Part shown: positions 32,276 through 46,721 of the stretch, piece after piece
How positions within the stretch are numbered: position 1 is the first letter of the stretch
Layout: each line of letters opens with the position of its first letter
The notes under the pieces: generated by a model
Database searches by the model: none
What the model was told of the DNA's origin: nothing
Seen by the model: only the letters and a program-made list of their open reading frames with translations
DNA from: Pleurodeles waltl
Taxonomy: Eukaryota; Chordata; Amphibia; Caudata; Salamandridae
Reading direction: 5' to 3'
DNA length: 64,000 nucleotides
Assembly: GCF_031143425.1 (NCBI RefSeq)
Contig: NC_090448.1
Coordinates: 337,893,177 to 337,957,176 of the forward strand
Program-made: the position numbers and the translations under genes

Positions 32276-34559
32276 CTGTTGAATTAACATGAGAGTGAAG
32301 TCAGTATAATTCAACTTTTAGAAAAGGTGATACTGATAATAAGTATCACACGTATAGTTTTCTTTACCACACACCCCTAGTGATCAGTTTGGGAAAGTGA
32401 AGAAGTGGGTTAGGTAGAGTTTCCTAATACATATGTTAGTTTGGGATAGGTCATCAATAACACAGTACTTACCCATGTTTTTTTATAATTGTGTCAGATG
32501 ACTTTCAGATAATAATGTCAAAACAAAATGCAACACCTCTTTTCATTTACACAATGAAACCATGTCTCTTATCTCGAAGAGATCAACATCTGATACTGGT
32601 TATTTGAAAAATGTTCTATTGACTTCCTTACTCGAAATTAAGGCAGGGATCCTTGAACTCAAGCACAAAGCTACTCCTGAGCTGAAGGAAACTAAATTAT
32701 GTTCAACGATTTCTCGCTGTGTGGTGGTACCAACTCAAAAGCATTTCTGGATTAAGGGCCTGATTACGACCTTGGCGGATTGGACACTCCATCAGAAACG
32801 TGAAGGATATCCAACCTGGTGTGTTGGAAGTTCCATAGGATATAATGAAAGGGCACAATCATGCTTTAAGTGTTTAAAAATAAATCATGAAATTATCACT
32901 AATGGAGTTGTTTGGTACTTGTTAAGGGATCAAATCCATAACATCATAATATTTGGAAAACAAATGTAGGTTAAAAAGCTAGTTGGTAAAACATACATTC
33001 AAACCTGGGTTCCTCCCCCACATCACCACAAGGCATCTGGCTAATCCCACAACCCTGGTACCAATAGAAAGTATATTCCAGGCTTTGTTTGGATGCTATT
33101 AAGCTATAGAGGTTGCACACTATGCAATTTCCTAACATGTTCCAATGGAACAAAGGTAACAGAGTCCTCTTTTTTTTCCACTGTGTAGGAGGCTGAGGAA
33201 GACACTGTTAAATATTGTAAATGGCCTACATCACATTAAACTCAAAACTAGGAAATGAAACATTCCTTTGTTCTCACTTTATCTTCAGATTCTTCACCAC
33301 CTCCTGTTCTCTCCCCTCCTGCCGCTATCCCTCTCTCCCCTTCTACTCACAACTACGACATTTTTTTCCTACTTCTCTATAAGTTATACCACAATTTGCA
33401 CAGTGGTAAAAAACTGTCACTTTTAAAGATTTGTAAACTTAAACTTCTGCTCTCTTTTCCCTTTGTTGAAACTTCTTCAGCAAACAATTATTCTATCCTG
33501 ATTTAATTACCGTCTATCCTTAAATGATGACTTGCCGCAAAATTTAATTACTTCTCTCCATTCAATTTAGAATGCTTATGCTCATCTTCTGTTCTCGCTT
33601 CCAACTTAGTCCTTTGCATCTCCATATTTGAGCCTTTTGTGTGGATTATCTGTTTAAATTCACTCAAAGTTTTGTTTTCTGTGTATCGTGGTAAAATATC
33701 ATCAATTGCTGGCACCTCCTTACTTTACTCGTTGATTTCTACCTAAGTTGGAACTTTGGTTTGTTCGGTGTCTGTTTGCCTCCCAATGTATGTATTTGCT
33801 AGGTTTCACCCTTTCACAGTTCTGGACCCTTTAATATGCTGATCTGTAAGACCTGCTCTTAACATGGGGACTTAAGTTATTAAAGGAGCAATTACTGTCT
33901 ACTTGTCATCAAATGTAATTCTGATCTTAGCTCTTTTTTAACTGAACATTACTAGTTGTATAGTGCTTTGTTAAAAAGTGCTACAATAATGTAAATAGCC
34001 AAGAGTTAAAACCTTTGGGAAGAGTAGAAGCAAGGTGTGTAATAACGTAGGAAAATTATTTTTCCTCAGGACTGACAGGTCTGTCAGTGTCTTGCATTAC
34101 CCTTAGAGGCTGAAGTATCACAGAACAGTTGGCAAATGTGCAACCGTGATTCTATGTATCTTTTGGCTGGAAAAGAGTGCCTGAACGCTGGTCAAACACA
34201 AACAACCAGAATGCATGATTTTTTATGACATTTTGAAGGAAGCTCACCAAATTAAACAATTTCAACACAATCAGACCAACGTTTGTGGGAAATTGAGCCC
34301 TGCAACTATTAGGTAAATCTTCCACAGTTGTAGAGTCTGTGTGCTGCAGTGTAGACACTAGTAAAAAGGTATTTTAGTATAAAGGTATATAACAAGAACC
34401 TTAGCCTTTTGCTTGAACCACTTTATTTAGGGGATGTATTTGTGCATAATATGTCCGAGAAGTAACTTTTCAAACAAGTGCAGGTAACTCAAATTCTGCA
34501 GAAGTCACCGACAGACTATTACAGAAAGACTTTACTAACTCACTACCCACACCGGAGAT
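32276..34559. other. Stretch without a recognised exon
   Basis: Presumed intron or upstream region of the zinc-finger gene. A degenerate MITE end lies at 32756. 33290-33350 is C/T-rich. The reading frames present (60-135 codons) show no domain, and no KRAB-like motif was found in either strand by eye. Confidence 0.5.
32756..32860. repeat. Truncated Harbinger-like MITE end
   Basis: Begins GGGCCTGATTACGACCTTGG next to TTAA and resembles the terminus of the 30600 element and related elements. The opposite inverted end is not found, so the right edge is approximate. Confidence 0.55.
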
Positions 34560-35003
34560 AGAGTTCTTACTCAAGTTTGCGTTTCCGTCCACTGGCCCAG
34601 CGGAAAAGTCACATCAACATTGCAGCCGGCTCATAATATAGCCGATGGCAATGTTAATGTGCAGGGGGTGCAGCAGCACCCATCGGACATTTCACTGCCC
34701 GAAATTCGGGCAGTGAAATGCGCGATGGGGCTGTGCCTGGGGGTCCCTGCATTGCCCATGCCAAGTGCATAGGCAGTGCAGGGGACCCCGAGTCCCTCTT
34801 ACCGCCAGCAACACCGCCTTGGACAGGCTGGCAGTTGGGGATTATGACCGGCTGGCGGAAGCCTGGCGGTAAATTGCAGGGGCTAGTGGTATGGCTGTGG
34901 CTAATGCACCATGGTCAGAATACACTGGCGGTACACTGCCAGCCTGTTGGCGGTGTTACCGCTAGTGTACCGCCGGCTGCCAGGGTTATAATGAGGACCT
35001 TAG
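34560..35003. repeat. GC-rich MITE remnant with a near-perfect palindrome
   Basis: Contains a 27-nt near-perfect palindrome at 34691-34717 (TTCACTGCCCGAA then its complement, one central mismatch) and repeated GGCGGTACACTGCC/ACCGCCGGC words. It ends in CAGGGTTATAATGAGGACC, which resembles a MITE terminus. No target duplication identified. A run of about 19 A follows at 35101. Confidence 0.55.
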
Positions 35004-35302
35004 TCTGGATTGAAATTCCAGATGGCATTTTAACTAGTAATAGTATGAGCTGCACTGAAGCCTCTGGATCATTAATTCTAGGCACGTTTGTGCTTCTGCT
35101 AAAAAAAAAAAAAAAAAAAGGCAGGCTGCACTCAGCACCCAACAACGCCTTGCAGGCCCAAGGTTCCAGTCACACTCATAATTCACAACACAAACATTCC
35201 AGGCTGCTACATACATTCCTTCTGCTAGACTTTGAAGTCAGTTGGAACTAAAGCCAATTCAATTATCTTCTTCCTTAAATTATAAAATTGTTAGGCGGTG
35301 AC

Positions 35303-38022
35303 TGTAAAAAAGTACCCTCTTTTTGGCATAGTTACCCCCACTTTTTGCCTGCTATCAGTATTCTTTGACTGTTTTCAATGGAATCCTTCTAGCCAGGACC
35401 CAAGTGATTGTGCTCTCTCACTCTAAATTTGGTTGCCTAGGACTTTGCACACCACACAATTGGCATACTGGGGCCCGCTTATAAGTTCCTCGTATATGGT
35501 ACTTGGGTACCCAGGGCACTGGGGCACCAGGGGATCCCCATGGGCTGCCGCATGTATTTTGCCACCCATCGGAGTCCATGCAAAATGTGCCTGCAGGCCT
35601 ACCTTTGCAGCCTGCGAGAAAAGGTCCATGCACCCTTTCACAACAGGTCACTGCACTAGATCCCTGTAGCAGGTCCCTGTGTGTGAGGGCGCCCCTGCAT
35701 GAGCCGAGGTGCCCCTATGAACTACAGCTCCACTGCACTCCAGTGCAGGAAAGCCATTTTACCAGTGTACTGGGCGCAGGTCCAGTTATATAATGATAAC
35801 TCCGAACCTGGGCATGTTTGGTATTAAACATGTCAGAATAATACCCTAATACTGTTGCCAGTATTGGTTGTACGATTCCATGCACTTTGGGGGCTCCTTC
35901 GAAGACCCCCAGCATTGCTCCTACCAGTCATCTGGGTTTTCGGGCAGCCAGCGGTGCTGCCACCCCTCAGACAGGTTTCTGCACTTCTGCTGCTTGACCA
36001 GCTCAGGCAGAACAAAGTATTTCCTGTGGGAGAGAGAGTTAACACCCTCTCCCTTGGAAATAGGTGTTACAAGGCTTGGGAGGGCTAGCCTCCCCAAGCA
36101 ACCAGTTTGCTTTGAAGGGCACATTTGGTGCCCTTCTTGCAGAAACCAGTTTGCCCAGCCCAGGGACCCCGGTCCCTGCTCTGGTACGAAACTGGACTAA
36201 GGAAAGGAGCGTGGCCACTCCTCTGTCCATCACCAGGTGGCAGCTTGAGTCTGCCATCTTGAAACCAAGATGTTCAGAGGCCCTTGGAAGCATCTGAGTG
36301 GCCAGGTCAGGTAGGTAACATCACAGTCCCTCCTGATAGGTGGTCACCTTACTAGGTAGCCAAACCCCCTTCCTGGGCTATTTAGGGTCTTCCTCTTCGA
36401 TAGGTCCTCAGACTCGACATGCAAGATTCCAACAGTACTCCTCTGCACCGTTTACTTCAGCTTCTGGCCACTGGAACCACAACTGGACGCTTCAAGAACT
36501 GATAATCTGCAACTTCAGATTAGCTCCTTACAGCAACTGCAACATTTCCTCGGCTGCGCATCCTCGGAGGTCGGCGAGACTTCAGTCTGCACCAAGAAGC
36601 AAGAAGAAATCTCCCTTGGAGTGAAGGTGTCACTCCCCTGCATCTGCAGGCACCAGCTGCAACGATGACCGGCTGCATGGATCTGTTCTCCTCTGGAACT
36701 GCATCGATCCTGCCTCACATGTGGGGGTCTGGAGTGGTCCCCTTGGTCCTCTCTGCCCGCTGTTCAACTTGGGAGACGATAAGCTCTTGCCTTTCCTTGC
36801 AGGACAGAACCCATGTGCACCCCAACTCTTATTCCTACCAAGGCCTTTTTACTCCTGCTCAGCCTCTGTGTAGCACATGGTCCCTAGCACTTCTTCCTGC
36901 CAAGCACAGTTGCCTCCCTGCTGCTCCAGCGACGTGGGACTCCTCTTCAGGTGTGCTGACTGGGCTGCAATGCCACTTGCTGTGCCTGCTGCCAGTGGGT
37001 TGCTTGTGGGGGCTGCGACTGCTTCGGTGGGCCCTCTCGACTGCTGAGGGTCACCTCGGAATCCCCTCCTTGGGGCAAGTCCCCTGGGCCTTGCTGGTCC
37101 TCTTCAGCCTTGCAATTATTCATTTGCACCCTTTGCATTTACCAAGGCTTGTTGGCGGTCCTTTTTACAACACTGACCATCTGCGACCCGACTCGACAAC
37201 CGACGTGGGACACCATCTGCACTGCTTCAGGGACTCCTCTTCGGCTCCGGCACTGCTCAGCTGGTCTTCTCACCCCCACCACCCCCTCCCTGTCGACCTG
37301 GTCCTGCATCCACAGAAGGGTGGGTAGTGGCTCCTGCCACGACCGGACACTACATCACAAACTGGACTTGGTCCCTTTCCTTTGCAGGTCCTCTTCTACC
37401 GGAATCCACCTTTGGGTTCTTCCTGTTTGGTCCTGATCTCGTACAATCTTTTTTCTACATCCTCCTGTTAGCTCTTGGAACAATCAGGTACTTACATCTG
37501 CTCTCCTGGTTGGTGGAGGTCACTAGTACTCACCTCTTGGGGTTCCTAGGTCCTCCAGCCCCTCTCTAACAACTCTACATCTTTGGGTGGGGGACTGTGT
37601 CTCGCATTGCACTTTTTTATTATGCGGTTTGGCCCTCCCCTAGGGCCCTTTCTATTTTTACTAAATATTGCCAATGCTTGTTGCTTTTTATGATCTTTGC
37701 TGATTAATACTCTGTATATAATTAGTGTGTACTTACTTCCAGTTGGAGGAAACGGCCTACTAGTGTGGTGTTACCAAAATAAAGTACCTTTATTTCTGTA
37801 ACACTGTGGTCCTTTCATGTGTGATAAGTCGCTGTGTGACTATAGTGGTATTGCATAAGCTTTGCATGTCTCCTAAATAAGTCTTGGCTGCTCATCCACA
37901 GCTACCTCAGAAGAGCCCAGCTTCCTAGACACTGCCTATACTTCACTAATAGGGGATACCTTGACCGGGTATAAGGTGATAACACCACAGGTGCTCACCA
38001 CACACCAGGCCAGCTTCCTACA
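35303..38022. mobile_element. TGT...ACA element, 2.72 kb, non-coding (LTR-like ends)
   Basis: Starts TGTAAAAAAGTACCCTCTTT, shares the following TGGCATAGTTACCCCC with the 13182 element (TGGCATGGTTACCCCC), and ends GGCCAGCTTCCTACA. Flanks GTGAC (35298-35302) and GTGAA (38023-38027) form a 5-bp duplication with one mismatch. AATAAA at 37778-37783 is about 239 bp before the end, nearly the same spacing as in the 13182 element. Long forward frames (220 aa at 36665) carry no domain. Same interpretation: very long solo LTR or non-autonomous element. Confidence 0.75.
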
Positions 38023-41000
38023 GTGAATGATCAAAGTTGGGTGTAGTGCTTGGCTCTACAGGGATGTCAAAGAAGCTTGTCTCTACGCAGATAATCTTCA
38101 CTACTCTGAACACTTCCCCTCATCTCTGAACTTACATGGTAATCAGTTGCGCAGCACTTGAGAATGTTCGAGAAGTAGCAAGAGGCTGTTATCACACCTC
38201 CGCCAACACAGCAGCGCGCTCTCTCACTAAGAAAGACACAAGCTTCTAGCTCTCATCGTAAGGTAATTAATAGGCAGAAAGATTTCAACCTTTCTAAAGA
38301 GACAAAACGTTTCAAAGAGAGGATAATTTAACGAAACTAGATACATGAATGAAAAAAGTGGAGCGTTTCACTGAAGCAGTCAAGTCCAGTTAGAAATAAT
38401 GAAAGCACAAAAAGCTGCAGGATCCAGTCATTCAGTTACATAGGGAAGTAATGTGAAATAGGACTGCAGAACGGACGTGTGTTTATTTAGACAAGTGTTT
38501 GCGTTGCTAAAATAGGCTAGGGAGGTAACCTGCTCCCCTGGAGGGAATGCTGTCAATCAGGGAAGTCACAGATTACAATACAAGTGATTGGAGGTGGAGA
38601 AATGTGGGTCAGTGTAAAAATTAGATGGCTGGAAAAGTATCATAACAGCCGTTATATTAAATGAAAATGACATGAAAAGGGTAACAAGCATGGAAGAAGA
38701 ATATGTTAGGAACGAGATATGTATAATAAATTCTCATTAACCCGTTCCTGCAAGGAATCCTGAGTTTAACAGAAAAAGAGCCTGGAACAGGTTAAAATAA
38801 GGTTAGTTTTCGGATCCAACAGATTAAGGGAAGGATGCACAGGATGCGTACACAGGTTGAACTGAATGTCTTCATTAACCTGTCCAGGAATCAACTAAAA
38901 ATGCCTAAAGTTCCCACAACTGACACACAAGGCTTGGTAAATTCAACAAATCCATTCAAACCTACATGTACCAGATACCTACAGTTAAAATTGTGTTTAA
39001 CAAAATAATAATGCTATCATGAAGACCACACGCGCACAGTCCCACTTCCGCCCCCTGCTTTGAAAACGTTTTTTTTTCAAAAACCCGAGACTGTCAATAA
39101 TAGGGCTGTGCATGTGTGTTACTTCTACCGCACAAGCATGTCATCGGGCAGATCCCTCGAGCAGGGTTAATGTGCCTGGGATCGCATGGCAATTCTCAAA
39201 GGGGTGATCTGCAAGAGAAAGGTATGCCGAGAACATTTTAGGAACGGAAAGTTCTTAAAAAAGATGGTACCCTTAGGCGATTGCAGCATGGAGCAAATTC
39301 TCCACAAGTACAAGTGGCCAGTTCGCCACAGTAATTACACCCACATCTGCATTTGAATCTATTATAACCCCAGAACAATATTTTGGGACAGAAAATTTAG
39401 AAACAACCTGGTATTGTTTACACTCCTGAGACGGGGCCAAGTAGTTAATAGCACATTTCTGTCTTTTAAGACTGATGATGGGTATAGCCAAGAAGGCTCT
39501 CCCATTATCCAGGAATTGCCCAAAGACTAGGATGAAAAGGTTTCAGAAAGCAGCTACTGTAAAAAAGGCTAGACTAAAGGGAGGCAGCTCTGTCATCCAG
39601 AGGAAATACACAGTTAATATTCACACAAATCAAACTATTGTGATTCAGGTCAACAACAATACCAGGTTGGAATTCAGAGACACTTCCACACAACAAGGTT
39701 AGGGCAAACAAAGCACTCTGGCGTTTCCAGAACCTTATATATGGTGCAACACCACAACTTGAAGACCATTCAACTTCCATCAAGAAACTCAAACCCTACT
39801 CTTTGGATGAAGGGCTTTTATGGGTTGTGAAATCATGCATGATTCAGAACCCATCCAAGTCAGGCTGTATAGGCTGAAGAAAGACCCAGGTGTTTTGCTT
39901 GTATAACTTTACCACAGGATCACTAGACAAGCTGCCCTCACTCAGAAGAAAACATCCAAAGCTAAGCATCTAATCCACTATTACACAAGTACAATGGCCC
40001 AATGACTGAGTGGAGATGTACCAATGAAAACATGTAATACTGATGATGATATTGATAGTGCAAGATGTTGGTTGAAGTTGGGAGTCCAGCTTAAAGGCAC
40101 ATCGGAAGGGGTAGGATGGGAATTTCAGTAAGCCCTCCAGAAGGCCGAAAGTGTCTAATTCTCTGATCCATCAACGGCCCAGATGAGTCAAGGAAGATGT
40201 TCAACATATATCATATTATAATCAATCCAAAATGTCCATAAAAACATCTCTTGATCGACCCATAAACACTGCAAGAATCTCTTGCTACATTAACCAAAAC
40301 GGGATACGACATCTTTAAGAGCTTTCACCTTTTCTGTCACCTACCCCACGTCCACTGCATTCATCACATTCAAACCCATGGAAGCAGAGGCTGCATCAAG
40401 ACCAACCAACAAAATAAAGTCTTTAAAATGAATATCTTAAGCCATTTAATTTGTCCCCAACCATACCAGAGGGGAATCCTTCCAATTTGTTAAGAGGACT
40501 CTCACCCACTAGAAATATCTAGTGGCATGCTTCATCATAGAACCCTCACCCAGGCACCTATTGTGTCTGGAAAGCTTTCTGGACAAGGGAGCTCCTATCT
40601 ACGTGTATTTGTGATGGGATCTGAAGAAACTGATTTAAAATTGCCCCAAGCTCCATCTCCTCAGTTTAATATGTTGCAGGGTGCCCAGGTAAGATGAAAA
40701 ACATAGATCATGTTGGTATGGAAAATTAGTGTTCCCTTACATCATTGTAGATTATATATAGTGGTGTAGAACTGGTATTCATGAACCTGCGGGTGTTTAC
40801 AGCGAGACAAACTAATTCCCATTTATTTAGCCAGGCACAAAGGACCTTTGCATTTTTGTGAACAAGGTAAGGAAGTATTATAGGTGATCTTCCTAGAAAT
40901 CTAATATAATGTTAAAGTTGTCCTGTGATATGTGGGGCAGATGTGCCCACCCCTGCTAGAAACCTGTAACTAGAGTCATAGTGACTTGAATAAGATGCCT

Positions 41001-44000
41001 ATAAATCACGATTACCAATCAATCTGCCATCCAGTTTTTCTTCAATCAACACATATCTGCCTTCTCAGTCCACCATCGACTTGATCATGTGAAGAGGGAC
41101 CCCAGGGTTAAACCAGATTAAAGTGCCTCTAGCATAAGCAGAAAACCAAGAAGCCACAACCTGGCCCCTCCATCTTCTTTCTAGTCTCTGACTCTCAGCA
41201 TTCATCAAATGTTTTTTTGCAGTAAGGTCACATGCTTCCCTCTGCACTTAAAGAATGCATACTCTGTCTTTTGGACGCTATGTGCATACCTCTTACATTC
41301 TAGGTGATGAAACAAACATTTTTCATCAGCAAACACTGTCTGTTAACCCTGATAACTCTACAGCACCCAAAATGGAAGGTACATCTCAGTAACATATGTA
41401 GGCTCTAACTGTCTGCGGCGCACTTGCCCACACACCAATCAGCATCTCACTTTAAATAGGCCCACCATACTAAGGCTCACTTCAAACACCAGCTAGGTCA
41501 AAAACCCAAATATTTCCTGCACATATAACAAAAGAAACAAGACCCATTGTATTTCAACTATATATGTACTCATGAGGGAACCGGACAGCATTGGGAATTT
41601 TGGGGGATGGTGCGTGGGTGTCCCCACTAGGAGGGTAAGTAAGTTGAAAGGCTACTCTGTCTCGCAGCACCCTAATTAAGCAAGACTTCTAACCTGCCAT
41701 CTTGCATGTGTTCCGACAACAATTTCTGTATCTTCTGGGCGAATGCAGGGGGACGCAGGCTCTGGGGATATACTCTCTTTAGGGTAGGTTAGTGGGATGG
41801 TAACCCATCAGACTTCTCGTACTTTTAAATCTAATCCCATGCCTTGTCTGGATTATGAAAAGGCTATGTGCACTGCTCAGCTGTTATTCGAAGTTTGGCC
41901 AAGAAGAGCAGTGCATATTTCGGGTCCAATTACTAAAGACATTTCAAAACCCCCAAAAATGTGGATCTCAGCTGTTGCACTGCTAAAGTAGAACCTGTGA
42001 AAATGATCACTTTATTATTGCCAAGGCCACTGGAGCTATGCGACAGAAGAGGTCCAAACAATGCAGCAGGGAAAGGTAACCTATGAGGCATGGAAAGGTG
42101 AACTATACAGCATAATGTGGCACATATTGTGATAGTATTACTTAATTTGTCATGTTTTACGAATGCTATCTGGATAAAGGTTTCACCTCATTAGTTACGA
42201 TTTAAAACTGAAATACAGCAACAGTATACTGCTGAATAAACCTTTGCGAAGGGTGTTCAACTGCACTGCAACACGTGTTGTAACTTTCTATCTGTTTGAG
42301 CTACGAATAGAATTTGTTAACATCTGTAGATTATGCAGCAGATGGATTATGTGGCATGTGGCAGCAACGCTGCATATTTCCAGTGGCTCTTACTATTGTT
42401 CACTATAAAGTGACCCATCTTTCTGAATTTGCACAAAATCACATCTATGTGCTTATAGTGGAGTGGTTTGACCACTACTGGCCTGTGTGCAGATGCCAGG
42501 GGTGGTCTGCAAGATAAGACCTAGAGAAAAATCATGACAGGTCCACATTCAGTTAGAAGGCTAGAAGATGTTACCACCTCAAACAGGTGGGTGAATTAGA
42601 AGAAAGAAGCAAATACTTTGGCATGAAAGTTAATGAGATACAGCTAGAAATTCCACCAGGACCTGAGAAAGCACATTTACTACAGATCAAGAAGCAGCTG
42701 ATCAACAATAAAAATATTTTTCAGCAACTGAATGAATATGTGAGATAAGTTTGAGACAGTCATGCCGCAGGAAGCACCCTAACAGAGCCTCCTTCGATAT
42801 TTAGAAGTTTCATAGTTACACTGGCCATGACGGCGGGATATTGGAAGAGACTAGACGAACACATGACAAATAGTCAAATCCAAGGCAAGATACATCAAAA
42901 GCCAGATAAGACAATAATATGTATTACTAGCTGCAGAGGAGGTGTTCAATAAACAGCAGGTTACATAGGATTCTGGTTCAGTAGGAGCAGTCCACACTGA
43001 TCATCCTCAGGTTCCAAGAAGATTGTGGAAAACTAATAAAGATCCACTTATTCCTACATTCAGGAGGATTGAGGAAGCAAGAAAAGAAGAATCAGGTAAT
43101 TTTATAGGCTAACTGCTGCGGGCATCCTCTCGACCAGTCGGGCAATCAGACTGAAACTGGCTTCCTCATCCTTTAACACAAATGACGATAGGCTCTTAAA
43201 GTGGCCATATGCTCATTTAAGCATCTTCTACATGGTAACTGATCGGCTCCTGCTCTTCTGACACATTTAACTACAGAGGTGTGGTTAGGACATTTAACTG
43301 AGCAAAGTGGTGCTGCAGAATTTCTATAACAGAATGAGATTCATGCCATTATAGTCTAAAGAAATAGGACAATCCATTCAATAGATGCAAGTAGGAAAAA
43401 GGAGCATCACAAATGGCCATTAATTAGTGAAGTCTTATGGAGTTTTCAGTACAGTGGTTTTATGTGGCTGTAATGTGGAATGGAAGCTTGTCTCTCCAGG
43501 CTGCTCAGCGCAGATTAAATTCTACACCAATAATTAACATCAATAAGAGCAGGGGATTTCTATTACGTTATTGTAGTTAACGTAGCAGAAAATTGAATCA
43601 TATTAACCAATGTTTTTTTATCAGCAAGAGCGCCGCCTACAAATGGTACTCGTCACTAAATGTTAAAGAGATCTGGAGATTATATGTTGGTTACGGAAAG
43701 AGATACATGTTTATGTTAATACACTGCAGTGTCATACAAGATACAACATTGTTCAAAGCTATATCTTCATTTTGCTGGTGAGAGTTAGACTAATGCAATT
43801 CTAACGAATTTATTGTCAGCAAATGGTATAAGTTCTGGATTTACAGACAAAAAACACTCTCAGAAGATTTATACTGTGAACCAATTTAAATTCAGTTTCT
43901 AAATGTTTAATTTAAGGCTTATACAGCGCATAGAAATACAGACAATAAAACAGTGATATAAAAATTAGTCAGTTACACTAATTCAATAATAATATCTCAA

Positions 44001-45423
44001 TAAACCTAACATATTTCATCTAGGGTATAGCTTATTTCCCCAATTCAAATCCAAGTAACACATTCATAGTATGAAACATGCAAAACAATGAGAAAAAATA
44101 ATAAGGAAATGACAATACCCTTGATTTCTTTCGTCATAAAAAACAAATAATCTACATATTGTAATAGAACAGTATTTATTGCCTCTGTCATAAACAGTGC
44201 AGTTAACATCTTTTGGTATACAGTTCAATACTAAAACAGTTTATCTGGCAAATAAGAGCCCACGTCCTACACAAAGACAGGCACAATCACATATTAAGTG
44301 CGTGGTTTTATCAGTATTTGCCCTACAAAGTCTGGAGACCTACTGAGTCAATGCGCGCATTTCCCAGCGCTCCCCACTGACGATACGGGCAGCTGTTCGA
44401 GTCTGAGCATCATAAAAACAGTTTTCACGTTTTTTGCAGGTAGGCCATGCAGATCCTTTTCCACAGCCACCTAATTTAGGCGCATTATACAACTATTTAT
44501 ATGGGTAGAGGGCAGAATAGCTTAAATAAATATTCCTTAAGCCCAGCCCTTTAACTTTTTCTTTACACATTAAACGTGCTCTAGAATCTGCACAGAAATC
44601 ATCATAACTAGTAGAAGCACTTTAAGTATCTGGTAGAAGCAGCCCGGAGATTCCTGCACACAGCATCTGTATGCTGGAAGCAGGCGAGAAGGGAAGCGTA
44701 ACCTGACGAGGTGAATGATGGGGTTATATCTCTTCTTTTCCTAGTCTGGATGGACATTTTGAGCCTGGTGTGTGTAACAAGTAGGAGAAGGTGGAAAAGG
44801 ACGGTGGAGAAGCCAGTGACCTGCGGCAGTGGATGTTGGGTGGGAAATGGGGGTGTCTTCTGGCCTTTTTTTGGTCTTGTGATGTGATATTGAACATATG
44901 TCAAGGAGAATTACTTTATACTTGCTGCCATCACCATCTATCACAGCTAGATGCTCCTTGTACGTTTCCAGACACACGAAGAAATCTTGGCATAATCCAG
45001 GTACGAGCTTGGGGCCTCAAATTGCTGAGGTGGTAAAGTACTGCGGGTTTAAACTATGCCAAGTATAAAACTCCTCCACCTATGACACTCGTATTCCGCT
45101 GTGCGTGCTAATTCAAAGCTAGGTTATGGAAACATTATCTGTGCATGAATTCCTGTTTTTCAACAGTAGAAACTCCACTGTGTACAGAAGGCCACCATCT
45201 AGCTAGCTTTTGGTCTACGCCCACAAGATAAAAAATTAAACCTGAAGAAATGCTTGCTCCTACTACTAGCAAACGCAAGAGTGGAATTTAAGAAACTGCG
45301 TTCAGTGGCTTGCAACCAAATATTGGGCTGACAACAGTTAATGGAATTGTCCTGGTTACCAATTATTTTCAAAGTTGTTGCTGCTTATGGTACCATACGC
45401 TGTCTATATAATATTTAAGTTGA
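38023..45423. other. 7.4 kb without a recognised gene or mobile element
   Basis: Mostly AT-rich, apparently older or unique sequence. No frame exceeds about 98 codons and none shows a domain. Individual short frames (for example 39273-39491, 41797-41991, 42314-42517) are not convincing. No tRNA-like, rRNA-like or tandem structure was noticed. Confidence 0.6.
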
Positions 45424-45915
45424 AGCCTACCAGACAGTTCATTGGTCTGGTTTGCTAATAGCTTCTTGTGGGCATTCTGAAAGCTTCCCTGGGATTGCAT
45501 TTCACCCTCTACTTACCATTGCCTCGGTGGTTTTGAAACTCACCGCTGCTTGCTTTCTATTTGCTGGCTTTATTTTATTTAAGCTGCCCAGCTTGAGTTC
45601 GACCCTTCTGTGGACCACTGCCTGCTTACTGTATTCTTCAGAGTACTTGCTTTCTGTATACAGGCTTTTAAATCTTGTTCTCATCTTGTCACATGCGCTG
45701 TGCACTCAAGGGCAGAGGTTAAATGTCAGTCTCTGTCTTCCACGGCTTGGCATTTATGTCTCTTTCTCCGGCATGAAATTGAGGGAATTTATGTGACAAT
45801 GCTGCTGGGTACCCATGTGGGAGAAGCTGCTGTAAGATGTTATTTTTTTCAAGCAAACATTAAAAATGAACTGTGCAGATATTTCAGAATATATCACAAT
45901 TAGGAAAATACAAAT
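45424..45915 (+). repeat. Dispersed repeat, copy 2 (paired with 5944-6388)
   Basis: Same order of shared words as copy 1. This copy is about 50 bp longer, with extra sequence near 45797-45850. Non-coding. Confidence 0.8.
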
Positions 45916-45923
45916 GAAGTCAA

Positions 45924-46270
45924 TGTGAGGAAGTGCCTCTTTTGACATGGGTAGCAGCCCCCCCCCCCCACACTTTGTTCTGGTATCTGATATGGTTTCA
46001 AAGCCGGTAGTGCCCAGGCCCATGGTAACCAGGTTCCTCTGGCCAGAGCCCTTTCCCAAAACTGTTGGGATGCAACACCTTTAGCTGCCAATGTAAGTGC
46101 CTAGTAAATGGTACTTAGGTACCTAGGGCTTAGAGAACTAAGGGTAGGTCCTTGAGGGCAGCAGCACAAATTGTGCCGCCCCTGGGGACCATGCATCCAA
46201 GTGCTTACAGCAGTGCCATTGCAGGCTGAGTGTCCTGGTTGCAATGTTAAAATGCAAGCTCGATAGGGCA
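45924..46270. repeat. Truncated member of the TGT...ACA family
   Basis: Begins TGTGAGGAAGTGCCTC and contains the same block order as the two long members: a CCCC-rich stretch, TAAATGGTACTTAGGTACCT and a GGGCAGCAGCACAAATTGTG block equivalent to GGGCTGCAGCATGTATTATG at 13410. The 3' part is missing. Confidence 0.65.
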
Positions 46271-46719
46271 CATAACCTGTGCACCCTGTTGACTACACAC
46301 TGCATGAAATATAGGCAGGGTCACTGGAATTATGCGATTGTGCGGCTGTGGTGATTTTCGCATAGTTAGAGATTTGCTGCATTTGACACATAATCCAATA
46401 TCTGCTACATAATCCGCAGATTTTAAGAAAAAAAACAAATTGTTTCTAGCTCAAACAGTTCAAAAGTTACTAAAAATGCAGCGCATGCATTGCCACTTAG
46501 TGGATGGCCCTTTGCAAAGTTACATTTTTGTTTGTTATATTGCTATATTTGGGTGCTAAACTGGTAGTAATGAGGTCCAACAATGCCGAGACAATGTTAA
46601 AAAGTTTGAAAATGACCAAAAATATAAGTAATACCATCACAAAAAGTGCTGCATTATGCTGCATAATTAGCATTTTCTTGACGCATAATTTACTCAAACC
46701 TGCTACATAATTTGGCCCA
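46271..46719. repeat. Unclassified AT-rich repeat body
   Basis: Recurring words CTGCATAAT, TGCTACATAAT and GACACATAAT suggest an old repeat into which the L1-like element inserted at about 46720. No gene. Confidence 0.45.
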
Positions 46720-46721
46720 TA

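Noticed and set aside
32276..34559. Upstream KRAB, SCAN or BTB exon for the zinc-finger gene
   Set aside because: None of the short reverse frames contains the expected motifs; such an exon, if it exists, is outside what I can recognise here.
36665..37327. 220-aa forward frame inside the second TGT...ACA element
   Set aside because: No motif, Leu/Pro/Ser bias from C/T-rich sequence, and no equivalent in the sister element.
42540..43140. Possible decayed coding region (a run of plausible Gln/Lys-rich codons)
   Set aside because: Only about 40 codons are open, several stops follow, and no family motif is visible.
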